From JAGVSR01 sp963742405 (GTDB lineage Bacteria > Pseudomonadota > Alphaproteobacteria > Rhizobiales > Hyphomicrobiaceae), in assembly GCA_963742405.1 (NCBI GenBank), contig CAVUMB010000010.1, positions 124,001-188,000 on the forward strand: 64,000 nt of DNA. Reading direction: 5' to 3'. Positions 9,174-16,825 of this stretch are shown piece after piece (within the stretch, counting starts at the first letter, position 1; every line of letters starts with the position of its first letter). The translations under genes were made by a program, and so were the position numbers. The notes under the pieces are model-generated. The model saw only the letters and a list, made by a program, of their open reading frames with translations, did not search any database and was not told where the DNA came from.

Positions 9174-9572
9174 TTAGAATATGTTGCAGATGATCTCGCC
9201 GCCCACGTTCTCTTCGCGGGCCCGCGAGTTCGACATAACGCCCTTTGGCGTCGACAGGATCGCGACGCCAAGACCGTTGCGCACGTTCTTCAATTCCTTA
9301 ACCGGCGAGTACACACGGCGACCGGGCTTTGACACGCGCTCGATTTCGCGGATCGCCGGCTGGCCGTTATAGTACTTGAGCTCGATTTCGAATTCGGCCT
9401 CGATGCCTTTTTGTTCGACGCGAGCGTAACCGCGGATGTAGCCTTCCTCGGTCAGAACGTCGAGCACGCGCGCGCGCATGTTCGATGCCGGAGTCGAGAC
9501 TTTCGGACGCCGGCGAAGCTGCGCATTGCGGATGCGCGTCAGCATATCGCCGATGGGATCGTTCATTGCCAT
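9174..9572 (-). CDS. rpsH: 30S ribosomal protein S8
   Basis: 132 aa, starting MAMNDPIGDMLTRIRNAQ. The C-terminal rRNA-binding signature is present as GLGVAILSTPKGVMSNSRA. S8 is a primary 16S rRNA binder and in enterobacteria also represses the spc operon by binding a leader; whether that happens here cannot be judged. It lies 13 nt after rpsN. Confidence 0.97.
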   Translation of the reverse strand: MAMNDPIGDMLTRIRNAQLRRRPKVSTPASNMRARVLDVLTEEGYIRGYARVEQKGIEAEFEIELKYYNGQPAIREIERVSKPGRRVYSPVKELKNVRNGLGVAILSTPKGVMSNSRAREENVGGEIICNIF

Positions 9573-9585
9573 CTTCTTCGTTCCC

Positions 9586-9891
9586 TTACCAGCTCGACTT
9601 TACGATGCCCGGAATGCGACCTTGGCTGGCGAGTTCACGAAGCTGGTTCCGGCACAGCTTGAACTTGCGATAGGTGCCCCGCGCGCGGCCAGTCAGCTCG
9701 CAACGATTGCGGATCCGAGTTGGATTCGAATTACGCGGCATCTCGGCAAGCTTCAGGCGCGCAGCGAAGCGCTCTTCCGCCGGCCGCTTTAGATCGTTGG
9801 CGATGTCTTTCAGGCGCTTCCGCTTACCCGCCGTTTGAGCGGCAAGCTTACGACGGCGGTTGTTTTTCTCAATCGAACTGGTCTTGGCCAT
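9586..9891 (-). CDS. rpsN: 30S ribosomal protein S14 (long, zinc-free type)
   Basis: 101 aa. The length and the lack of a paired CxxC zinc site show the C-minus paralogue that does not bind zinc. Diagnostic features are EMPRNSNPTRIRNRC and the C-terminal GRARGTYRKFKLCRNQLREL, ending GIVKSSW. It lies in the 30S head. 52 nt separate it from rplE upstream. Confidence 0.97.
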   Translation of the reverse strand: MAKTSSIEKNNRRRKLAAQTAGKRKRLKDIANDLKRPAEERFAARLKLAEMPRNSNPTRIRNRCELTGRARGTYRKFKLCRNQLRELASQGRIPGIVKSSW

Positions 9892-9943
9892 TCAAATCCT
9901 CCAAAGGCCTTTCGGGCACATGTAACGGGACACCCGAGGTCCT

Positions 9944-10609
9944 CTAGCTGCGGAAGGGAAAATTGAAGCCGCGAAGCAGTTCGCGGGCCTCGTCATCGGT
10001 CTTGGCGGTCGTCACCACGATCACATCCATGCCGAGGACATTGTCGACCTCGTCATAGTTGATTTCAGGAAACACGAGGTGCTCCTTCAGACCGCAGGCG
10101 TAGTTGCCACGACCATCGAAGCTCTTCGGGTTGAGACCGCGGAAGTCTTTCACGCGCGGCAGCGCGATGGTGACAAAGCGGTCCAGAAATTCGTACATGC
10201 GATCGCCGCGCAGCGTGACCTTGGCGCCGAGCGTCATGCCATCGCGCACCTTGAAGGTCGCGATCGACTTCTTGGCTTTGGTCATCTGCGGCTTCTGACC
10301 GGCGATCAAGGCGAGCTGGGCCGCCGCGACTTCGACCTTCTTGCGGTCGGCGGTCGCTTCACCCACGCCCATGTTCAGCACGATCTTTTCGATGCGCGGG
10401 ATCTGCATTCTGTTCTTGTACTCGAACTTCGCCACCAACTCGTCGCGCACCGTCTTTTCGTAGTGCACTTTCATGCGTGGCTTGTAATCTGCCGGACGTG
10501 GCTTGGCCGGAGCGGCAGCGACAGGTGCTGCAGCTTTCTTGGGAGCCTTTGCCTTAACGGCGGGACCGCCGCCCTGCGGCTTGCCACCCTTTTTGTCGTT
10601 CTCAGCCAT
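9944..10609 (-). CDS. rplE: 50S ribosomal protein L5 with an unusual N-terminal extension
   Basis: 221 aa, against about 180-185 aa usual for alphaproteobacteria. The L5 core begins near residue 45 (MKVHYEKTVRDELVAKFEY) and includes the signature KIVLNMGVGEA plus DFRGLNPKSFDGRGNYACG and FPEINYDEVD. The first 44 residues are rich in Lys, Pro, Gly and Ala and look disordered. The upstream ATG is the likely start because it lies just 3 nt after rplX, whereas the internal Met at the core start has no comparable coupling. L5 binds 5S rRNA and the P-site tRNA elbow. Confidence 0.95.
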   Translation of the reverse strand: MAENDKKGGKPQGGGPAVKAKAPKKAAAPVAAAPAKPRPADYKPRMKVHYEKTVRDELVAKFEYKNRMQIPRIEKIVLNMGVGEATADRKKVEVAAAQLALIAGQKPQMTKAKKSIATFKVRDGMTLGAKVTLRGDRMYEFLDRFVTIALPRVKDFRGLNPKSFDGRGNYACGLKEHLVFPEINYDEVDNVLGMDVIVVTTAKTDDEARELLRGFNFPFRS

Positions 10610-10612
10610 GGC

Positions 10613-10939
10613 TTACTTCTTCTCCGGAATGACTTCGCCAGAGCGCTTTGCAACACGCACCTTGCGGCCGTCGTCGAGCATTTTGAAGCCGACCCGCGTC
10701 GGCTTTCCATCCTTGGGATCTTCGAGCGCCAGGTTCGACAGCTGGATCGCGGCTTCTTTCGAAATGATGCCGCCCTCCTGCTGCGCTGTCTGCTTCTGGT
10801 GCCGCCGAACGACGTTGACGCCGCGCACGACCGCCCGGCTCTCCTTCGGACGCACTTCGATGACTTCGCCGTGCTTACCTTTGTCGCGGCCCGTCAGCAC
10901 GATGACGTGATCGCCCTTCTTGATCTTCTGAGCCGACAT
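10613..10939 (-). CDS. rplX: 50S ribosomal protein L24
   Basis: 108 aa. Its ATG overlaps the rplN stop by one base (TGATG), so translation is probably coupled. The KOW motif is visible as KGDHVIVLTGRDKGKHGEV, followed by GVNVVRRHQK and GGIISKEAAIQLSNL. L24 is an early assembly initiator near the peptide exit. An in-frame reading further upstream is not part of the gene. Confidence 0.96.
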   Translation of the reverse strand: MSAQKIKKGDHVIVLTGRDKGKHGEVIEVRPKESRAVVRGVNVVRRHQKQTAQQEGGIISKEAAIQLSNLALEDPKDGKPTRVGFKMLDDGRKVRVAKRSGEVIPEKK

Positions 10940-11307
10940 CACAAAACCTCCGGCGCGAGCGACACGATCTTCATGTGGTTCTTGGCGCGCAGCTCGCGGG
11001 TCACCGGCCCGAAAATGCGCGTCCCGACCGGCTCGCCCTGTGCGTTGACCAGCACCGCGGCGTTGCGGTCGAAGCGGATCAGCGATCCGTCCGGCCGGCG
11101 CACACCCTTTGCGACGCGCACGATCACGGCCTTCATGACCTGCCCCTTCTTCACGCGCCCCTTCGGGATCGCCTCCTTCACCGACACGACGATCGTGTCG
11201 CCGATGGTGGCGTACTTGCGCTTGGAACCGCCCAGCACTTTGATGCACTGGACGCGGCGAGCGCCCGAATTGTCGGCGACGTCGAGATTGGTCTCCATCT
11301 GGATCAT
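10939..11307 (-). CDS. rplN: 50S ribosomal protein L14
   Basis: 122 aa, starting MIQMETNLDVADNSGARRV, the universal L14 opening. The family signature is present around GRVKKGQVMKAVIVRVAKG, and the chain ends in IVSLAPEVL. L14 lies at the subunit interface and forms bridge B8. The gap from rpsQ upstream is 113 nt, a little longer than elsewhere in the operon. Confidence 0.97.
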   Translation of the reverse strand: MIQMETNLDVADNSGARRVQCIKVLGGSKRKYATIGDTIVVSVKEAIPKGRVKKGQVMKAVIVRVAKGVRRPDGSLIRFDRNAAVLVNAQGEPVGTRIFGPVTRELRAKNHMKIVSLAPEVL

Positions 11308-11420
11308 CGCGGTCGTCCTTCCCTTGCGGTCACCCTTCAGGGGACCAAAATTCTAATCTTCGTCCGGCTCGTCAGATAACCCGCGCCGTCAGCCTGTATC
11401 AGCAGCCCGGCGCCCGGTTT

Positions 11421-11654
11421 TTAGACTTTCGCCAGAACCACCCAACGCTTGTTCTTCGAAATCGGCGCCGCTTCCTCGATAGAAACCTTGTCGCCGATCT
11501 TGAAGACGTTCGTCTCGTCGTGCGCGTGGTACTTCTTCGTACGACGCACGGTCTTTTTCAAAAGCGGATGGGTGAAGCGACGCTCCACCTGAACCACGAT
11601 CGTCTTGTCGTTCTTATCGGAAACGACCACACCCTGCAGGACGCGCTTCGGCAT
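11421..11654 (-). CDS. rpsQ: 30S ribosomal protein S17
   Basis: 77 aa. MPKRVLQGVVVSDKNDKTIV and the OB-fold signature around GDKVSIEEAAPISKNKRW identify S17, a primary binder of the 16S rRNA 5' domain. It follows rpmC by 12 nt. Full length, no defect. Confidence 0.97.
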   Translation of the reverse strand: MPKRVLQGVVVSDKNDKTIVVQVERRFTHPLLKKTVRRTKKYHAHDETNVFKIGDKVSIEEAAPISKNKRWVVLAKV

Positions 11655-11666
11655 CGCTCAATCTCC

Positions 11667-11876
11667 TCAAGCGCTCTTCTGCGCACTACCCGCCCGCTTG
11701 GTGCGGGCAACCGTCATCACGCGCGCGATATCGCGGCGAACCTCGCGAATCCGCGAGGTGCTTTCCAGCTGCCCGGAAGCCCGTTGAAAGCGCAGGTTGA
11801 ACTGCTCCTTCTTCAGCTTCACCAGCTGGTCGTCGAGCTGGTCGAGGGACATGCCCTTAAGCTCAGTAGCCTTCAT
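11667..11876 (-). CDS. rpmC: 50S ribosomal protein L29
   Basis: 69 aa two-helix protein. MKATELKGMSLDQLDDQLVK and the signature KKEQFNLRFQRASGQLESTS are typical. L29 lies at the tunnel exit and helps dock the signal recognition particle and trigger factor. It follows rplP by 40 nt. Confidence 0.97.
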   Translation of the reverse strand: MKATELKGMSLDQLDDQLVKLKKEQFNLRFQRASGQLESTSRIREVRRDIARVMTVARTKRAGSAQKSA

Positions 11877-11916
11877 CGTTCGTCCTCACTCATTCCTTGT
11901 CAGCGCGCTTCAGCGG

Positions 11917-12327
11917 TTAAGCGAGACGCGTCACGATACGGCACTTGATCGGCAGCTTGGCGGCGCCGAGTTCGAGCGCTTCCTTCGCGATCTGCGGATT
12001 GACGCCACCGATCTCAAACAGAATGCGGCCCGGCTTCACGCGCGCCACCCAAAGTTCGACACTGCCCTTTCCCGAGCCCATGCGGACTTCAGCAGGCTTC
12101 TTCGTTACCGGAACGTCCGGATAAATGCGCAGCCAGATGCGCCCTTGACGCTTCGTGTGACGGGCGATCGCGCGGCGAGCCGCTTCGATCTGGCGTGCAG
12201 TAACACGCTCCGGTTCGACGGCCTTGAGGCCGATCTCGCCGAAGCTCAGCGTCGTGCCGCTCTTCGCATCGCCATGGATGCGGCCCTTGAATTGCTTGCG
12301 GAACTTTGTGCGCTTGGGTTGCAGCAT
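11917..12327 (-). CDS. rplP: 50S ribosomal protein L16
   Basis: 136 aa, starting MLQPKRTKFRKQFKGRIHG. The catalytic-centre neighbour segment RMGSGKGSVELWVARVKPGR is intact; in E. coli an arginine of this region is hydroxylated. L16 contacts the A-site tRNA elbow and organises the peptidyl transferase centre. It follows rpsC by 18 nt. Confidence 0.97.
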   Translation of the reverse strand: MLQPKRTKFRKQFKGRIHGDAKSGTTLSFGEIGLKAVEPERVTARQIEAARRAIARHTKRQGRIWLRIYPDVPVTKKPAEVRMGSGKGSVELWVARVKPGRILFEIGGVNPQIAKEALELGAAKLPIKCRIVTRLA

Positions 12328-12345
12328 GATCTTTTCCTAAGTTCC

Positions 12346-13168
12346 TTAAGCCTCGGTCGGCGTTTCGGGAGTATCGGCAGGACGACCGGCACCAGCTCCG
12401 CCGCCACCTCCACCGCCACCACGACCACCGCGCGGACCGCCACGACGGTTGTCACGACGTTCGCCATCATCGCGGCGTGGACGCGGACCGGCCTGATCCT
12501 GGGTTTCGAGCGAACGGCGCTCGGAAGCCATCGGATCGTGCTCAATAATCTCGCCTTTGAATATCCAGACCTTGATGCCGATGACGCCATAGGCGGTCTT
12601 GGCAAGGCCGTAACCAAAGTCGATATCGGCGCGCAGCGTATGCAGCGGCACGCGGCCTTCGCGGTACCATTCGGTCCGCGCGATTTCCGCGCCGCCGAGC
12701 CGGCCGGCGACGTTGATACGAATGCCGACCGCGCCGAGGCGCAGGGCCGACTGAACCGCCCGCTTCATGGCGCGGCGGAAGGCAACACGACGCTCAAGCT
12801 GCTGGGCAATCGACTTCTGCGACCAGAGTCGCATCGATTTCCGGCTTGCGCACTTCGACGATATTGAGGTGCACTTCCGACGAGGTCAGCCGGGCGAGTT
12901 CGCCGCGCAGCTTCTCGATGTCGGCGCCCTTCTTACCGATCAGCACGCCGGGGCGCGCCGAATGCACGGTCACGCGGCACTTTTTGTGCGGGCGTTCGAT
13001 GACGACCTTTGAAATGCCGGCCGTGCGCTGGTGCTGCATGATATGATCACGCATGACCATGTCTTCGTGCAGCAGCCGGCCGTATTCGCCGCGGGCCGCA
13101 AACCAGCGGCTGTCCCACGTCCGATTGATGCCGACGCGCAGTCCGACGGGATTGACTTTCTGACCCAT
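12346..13168 (-). CDS. rpsC: 30S ribosomal protein S3, broken by one apparent base insertion; glycine-rich tail
   Basis: The N-terminal frame (from 13168, overlapping the rplV stop by 1 nt) has MGQKVNPVGLRVGIN and the KH domain with GVLIGKKGADIEKLR, reading to EIDATLVAE before going out of frame near 12814. The C-terminal frame resumes with SIAQQLERRVAFRRAMKRAV. The expected join is LVAE-SIAQQ, so one base in GAAGTCG looks extra. The 823-nt span is 3n+1 and would give 273 aa. The C-terminus ends in an unusual run of about 20 mostly Gly/Arg residues. S3 is essential, so this is read as a sequence error. Confidence 0.93.
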
Positions 13169-13620
13169 TACGCGGCCCCCTTCTTGGGCTGAGCCGCTGA
13201 CTTGGCGGCCGGCTTGGTCTTTTTGGCAGCCGTCTTCGGCTCGGCCTCTTCAGGCTTCTGCCGCACGACGACGGTGATTTGCGAAAATGGTTTCAGGATT
13301 GACGAGCTGCGACCGCGGCCGCGAGCCGCGAAGCGCTTCAAAACCATGTTCTTGCCCACATAGGCTTCGGCGACGACCAGTTCGTCGACGTCGAGCCCAT
13401 GATTGTTTTCGGCATTGGCAACCGCGCTCATCACACACTTGCGCACATCCTGGGCGACGCGCTTGCGCGAGAACTCCAGGTCGGCCATGGCCTGGGCGAC
13501 CTTCTTGCCGCGGATGAGTTCCGCGACGAGGTTCAGCTTCTGGGGCGAAATGCGAATGTTCTTCGCGATCGCTTTGGCCTCGTTGTCCGCGAGGCTGCGC
13601 TCATGGCTCGGCTTGCCCAT
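13168..13620 (-). CDS. rplV: 50S ribosomal protein L22 with Ala/Lys-rich C-terminal tail
   Basis: 150 aa, against about 110-128 usual. The core has AIAKNIRISPQKLNLVAELI and the beta-hairpin segment KRFAARGRGRSSSILKPFSQ that reaches into the exit tunnel, where macrolide-resistance changes occur. The last 30 or so residues (KTAAKKTKPAAKSAAQPKK) are low complexity and probably disordered. The start overlaps the rpsS stop by 1 nt (TAATG), and its stop overlaps the rpsC start the same way. Confidence 0.96.
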   Translation of the reverse strand: MGKPSHERSLADNEAKAIAKNIRISPQKLNLVAELIRGKKVAQAMADLEFSRKRVAQDVRKCVMSAVANAENNHGLDVDELVVAEAYVGKNMVLKRFAARGRGRSSSILKPFSQITVVVRQKPEEAEPKTAAKKTKPAAKSAAQPKKGAA

Positions 13621-13898
13621 TACTTCTTCACCGCTTTCTTGTCGCCGCCGTGGCCAGGGAAGGTCCGCGTCGGTGCAAACTCACCGAACTTGTGACCGAC
13701 CATGTCCTCCGACACGGAGACAGGGATGTGCTTCTGGCCGTTATGGACGCCAAAGGTCAGCCCCACGAAGTGCGGCAAGATCGTCGAGCGACGGCTCCAG
13801 ATCTTGATCACTTCGTTACGGCCCGACGCGCGCGTTTTCTCGGCCTTCTTCAGGATGTAGCCGTCGACAAACGGGCCCTTCCAAACAGAACGTGTCAC
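13620..13898 (-). CDS. rpsS: 30S ribosomal protein S19
   Basis: 92 aa, starting MTRSVWKGPFVDGYILKKAE. The S19 signature is present around TFGVHNGQKHIPVSVSEDMV, followed by GHKFGEFAPTRTFPGHGGDK. S19 contacts S13 in the 30S head. It lies 29 nt after rplB and overlaps rplV by one base. Confidence 0.97.
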   Translation of the reverse strand: MTRSVWKGPFVDGYILKKAEKTRASGRNEVIKIWSRRSTILPHFVGLTFGVHNGQKHIPVSVSEDMVGHKFGEFAPTRTFPGHGGDKKAVKK

Positions 13899-13927
13899 TG
13901 CGTTATCTCCTAGCTCTGTCTCAGGCC

Positions 13928-14749
13928 TTACTTCGACTTGTGACGGCTGCGGATAATGAACTTGTCCGTCGCCTTGTTTTTACGCGTCTTGTAGCCCTTC
14001 GTCGGCTTGCCCCAGGGCGTCGCCCAGTGCTTGCCGCCGTTGGTACGGCCGCCGTTGGGATGGTCGATCGGGTTCATGGTGATCGAACGCACCGTCGGGC
14101 GAGTGCCCTTCCAGCGCGTGCGGCCAGCCTTGCCCGTGACCGTGTTCATGTGGTCGGGGTTCGACACAGCGCCGACAGAGGCCATGCAATCGGCGCGCAC
14201 TTTGCGCGTCTCGCCCGAGTTGAGTTTCAGCACGGCCCAGCCGGCATCGCGACCGACGAGCTGCACGAACGATCCCGCCGACCGCGCCAGCTGACCGCCA
14301 CGAAGCGGCTTCAGCTCGACGTTGTGGATGATCGTGCCGAGCGGCATGGCCGACAGCGGCATCGCATTGCCCGGCTTCACGTCCACCTTCGCCCCGGCCA
14401 CAACCGTGTCACCGACGCCCAGACGCTGCGGTGCGAGGATGTAGGACAGCGTCCCATCCTCGTACTTGATCAGCGCGATGAACGCCGTCCGGTTCGGATC
14501 GTATTCGAGCCGTTCGACCACAGCCGGCACATCGAATTTGCGCCGTTTGAAGTCGACGTGGCGATACAGCTGCTTGTGACCGCCACCGATGTGACGAGTC
14601 GTGATGCGGCCATCGCTATTGCGGCCACCCGTCTTGGTTTTACCCTCGACGAGCATCTTGACCGGTGAGCCCTTCCACAGGTGACTGCGGTCCACCTGAA
14701 CGAGGTGGCGCAGGCCTGGCGACGTCGGGCGGTATGTCTTCAATGCCAT
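13928..14749 (-). CDS. rplB: 50S ribosomal protein L2
   Basis: 273 aa, standard length. The C-terminal catalytic-centre region has NPIDHPNGGRTNGGKHWATP, including the histidine that lies near the peptidyl transferase centre, followed by TRKNKATDKFIIRSRHKSK. L2 is required for subunit association and peptide bond formation. It follows rplW by 11 nt. Intact. Confidence 0.98.
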   Translation of the reverse strand: MALKTYRPTSPGLRHLVQVDRSHLWKGSPVKMLVEGKTKTGGRNSDGRITTRHIGGGHKQLYRHVDFKRRKFDVPAVVERLEYDPNRTAFIALIKYEDGTLSYILAPQRLGVGDTVVAGAKVDVKPGNAMPLSAMPLGTIIHNVELKPLRGGQLARSAGSFVQLVGRDAGWAVLKLNSGETRKVRADCMASVGAVSNPDHMNTVTGKAGRTRWKGTRPTVRSITMNPIDHPNGGRTNGGKHWATPWGKPTKGYKTRKNKATDKFIIRSRHKSK

Positions 14750-14760
14750 GACGTTTTCCT

Positions 14761-15057
14761 CTAGAGGCCCGTCGTCACATCGATGGAGTGGCCGGCCTCC
14801 AACGTGACGATTGCCTTCTTGGTATCGGAGAGCAGCGCGCGGCGGCCCTTGAACACCTTGTTCTTGCCCTTGCGGACGAGCGTATTAACGGCCTTCACCT
14901 TGACCTTGAACAGGCTTTCGACGGCGGCCTTGATGTCCGTCTTGGTGGCCCCCGGTGCGACCTTGAAGATCACTTGGTTGGCTTCCGAAACGAGCGTCGA
15001 TTTCTCCGTGATCACAGGAGCCAGGATCACGTCATAGGATTTGAGCTTCACAGTCAT
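14761..15057 (-). CDS. rplW: 50S ribosomal protein L23
   Basis: 98 aa. SYDVILAPVITEKSTLVSE, the rRNA-binding loop around VKAVNTLVRKGKNK and the C-terminal KKAIVTLEAGHSID identify L23, the docking site for trigger factor and SRP at the tunnel exit. It overlaps the rplD stop by 4 nt (ATGA), indicating coupled translation. Confidence 0.97.
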   Translation of the reverse strand: MTVKLKSYDVILAPVITEKSTLVSEANQVIFKVAPGATKTDIKAAVESLFKVKVKAVNTLVRKGKNKVFKGRRALLSDTKKAIVTLEAGHSIDVTTGL

Positions 15058-15674
15058 TTGAAACGGGCCTCCAGAGCCTCGACCGCGGCCTTCGTCAACA
15101 CGAGCTTCCGGCGACGCAGAATGTCGTAGACGTTGATGCCCTGGATCGGCAGCAGATCGATATTCGGAATATTGCGCGCCGCGCGAGCAAAGCCGACATC
15201 GAGTTCGGCGCCGTCGATGATCAGCGCGTTGTCGAGCGACAGCTTGGCGAACTGCATCCGCAGAGCGCCCGTTTTGCCCTCCGACGAGGACGCCTTATCG
15301 AGCACGACGATATCGCCGGACTTGGCTTTCGCTGAGAGTGCATGACGCAAAGCCAGCGCCCGGACCTTCTTGGGCATATCGACGGCATGGCTACGCGGCT
15401 TGGGACCGTGCGCCTTGCCACCGCCGCGCCATTGCGGAACCGACTTGTCGCCGTGACGGGCGCCGCCGGTCCCCTTCTGCTTGTACATTTTCTTACCCGT
15501 GACCGTAACTTCCGAACGGTCCTGGGCGTGATGCGTGCCGGCCATGCGCTTGAGGAGCTGATAGCGCACCATGCGGTGGATCAGGTCGGGGCGCGGCTCA
15601 AGGCCGAAGATCGCGTCGGCAAGTTCGACCTCACCGGCCGTCGTCGCATCCAGCGTGGTGACAGAGGCTTTCAT
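15054..15674 (-). CDS. rplD: 50S ribosomal protein L4
   Basis: 206 aa from the ATG at 15674, which overlaps the rplC stop by 1 nt; a GTG one codon upstream (15677) is an equally possible start. The tunnel-lining loop with KQKGTGGARHGDKSVPQWRG and GKAHGPKPRSH is intact. In E. coli L4 also represses the S10 operon through a leader and represses RNase E; no such leader is evident here. Confidence 0.97.
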   Translation of the reverse strand: MKASVTTLDATTAGEVELADAIFGLEPRPDLIHRMVRYQLLKRMAGTHHAQDRSEVTVTGKKMYKQKGTGGARHGDKSVPQWRGGGKAHGPKPRSHAVDMPKKVRALALRHALSAKAKSGDIVVLDKASSSEGKTGALRMQFAKLSLDNALIIDGAELDVGFARAARNIPNIDLLPIQGINVYDILRRRKLVLTKAAVEALEARFK

Positions 15675-16378
15675 CACGCCTGCTCCTTCTTGTCGGCAGC
15701 GACGCGAGCCTTGAACGCGCCAGGCTTGGGCGTATTGGCATGCGCAGCCTTCTTAACGGCGTCGCGAACGATGACCCAGCCGCCCTTCGAACCGGGAACG
15801 GCACCCCGGATCATGATCAAGCCGCGATTGGTGTCGATCTTGGCGACGATCAGGTTCTGGGTGGTAATACGCTCGTCACCGAGGTGACCAGCCATCTTCT
15901 TACCCTTGAACACCTTGCCGGGGTCTTGCCGCTGACCGGTCGAACCGTGCGAGCGATGCGAGACGGAGACCCCGTGCGTGGCACGCAGACCACCGAAGTT
16001 CCAGCGCTTCATCGCACCGGCGAACCCTTTGCCCTTCGAGGTGCCCGTCACGTCGACGAACTGTCCCGGAACGAAGTGGTCAGCCGTGATCTCAGCGCCA
16101 ACCTCAATCAGGTTGTCGGGCGAAACTCGAAACTCGGCGAGTTTGCGTTTCGCCTCGACCTCGGCGACCGCGAATGTGCCCTTCTCCGACTTCGTCAGTC
16201 GCGAGGGCCGGCGTGTGCCGGCGCCGACCTGCAGCGCGGTGTAGCCGTTCTTCTCGGCCGTGCGATGCGAAACCACCTGTAGCTTCTCCAGCTTCAGGAC
16301 AGTCACGGGCACATGCTCCCCGGCATCGGTAAAGATGCGGGTCATGCCGACCTTCTGTGCAATCACTCCGGAACGCAT
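15674..16378 (-). CDS. rplC: 50S ribosomal protein L3
   Basis: 234 aa from the ATG at 16378 (MRSGVIAQKVGMTRIFTD). The finger that reaches the peptidyl transferase centre contains STGQRQDPGKVFKGKKMAG, including the glutamine methylated by PrmB in E. coli. The C-terminus is slightly extended (KPGAFKARVAADKKEQA). It follows rpsJ by 71 nt. Confidence 0.97.
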   Translation of the reverse strand: MRSGVIAQKVGMTRIFTDAGEHVPVTVLKLEKLQVVSHRTAEKNGYTALQVGAGTRRPSRLTKSEKGTFAVAEVEAKRKLAEFRVSPDNLIEVGAEITADHFVPGQFVDVTGTSKGKGFAGAMKRWNFGGLRATHGVSVSHRSHGSTGQRQDPGKVFKGKKMAGHLGDERITTQNLIVAKIDTNRGLIMIRGAVPGSKGGWVIVRDAVKKAAHANTPKPGAFKARVAADKKEQA

Positions 16379-16449
16379 TGCGCGCATTCCTTCCTATCTT
16401 GGGATCATGACGCCGGCCGATTGCCTGAACGTCAGAGGATCCGAAACCT

Positions 16450-16758
16450 CTAGAGCTTTATCTCGACGTCCACGCCGGCGGCGAGATCGAGTTTCATCAA
16501 CGCGTCGACCGTTTGAGGGGTCGGATCCACGATGTCGAGAAGCCGCTTATGGGTGCGAATCTCGAACTGTTCGCGGCTCTTCTTGTCGATGTGCGGCGAG
16601 CGGTTGACGGTGAAACGCTCGATGCGCGTCGGCAACGGGATCGGACCCCGGACTTCGGCACCTGTGCGCTTCGCCGTGTTCACGATCTCACGCGTCGACG
16701 CATCAAGTATGCGATGGTCGAACGCCTTGAGCCGGATTCGAATGTTTTGGCCGTTCAT
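16450..16758 (-). CDS. rpsJ: 30S ribosomal protein S10 / NusE
   Basis: 102 aa, starting MNGQNIRIRLKAFDHRILDA, with the signature region around GPIPLPTRIERFTVNRSPH. S10 is part of the 30S head and doubles as NusE in antitermination together with NusB and NusG. It lies 67 nt after tuf copy 1, so the str and S10 operons may be read as one unit here; no terminator or convincing promoter separates them. Confidence 0.97.
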   Translation of the reverse strand: MNGQNIRIRLKAFDHRILDASTREIVNTAKRTGAEVRGPIPLPTRIERFTVNRSPHIDKKSREQFEIRTHKRLLDIVDPTPQTVDALMKLDLAAGVDVEIKL

Positions 16759-16782
16759 GATTGAGACCTACTAATAGGTGAA

Positions 16783-16807
16783 AGCGCTAAAGACTTCGAA
16801 TAGCGCT
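16783..16807 (-). other. Stem-loop between tuf copy 1 and rpsJ
   Basis: A perfect 7-bp inverted repeat (AGCGCTA / TAGCGCT) with an 11-nt loop lies in the 67-nt gap. No U-tract follows on the minus strand, so a strong terminator is unlikely; an mRNA processing or partial attenuation site is possible but unproven. Confidence 0.35.
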
Positions 16808-16825
16808 GCCGCCAACCCCTCTTGA

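Noticed and set aside
12808..12822. Idea that the extra bases fall at GANTC (CcrM methylation) sites
   Set aside because: rpsC fits (GAATC read as GAAGTC), and adk and rpsG can be made to fit, but the inserted base is ambiguous in the latter two; many intact GAATC sites exist (for example in katG and rpoB), and most other breaks are in GGC or other contexts.
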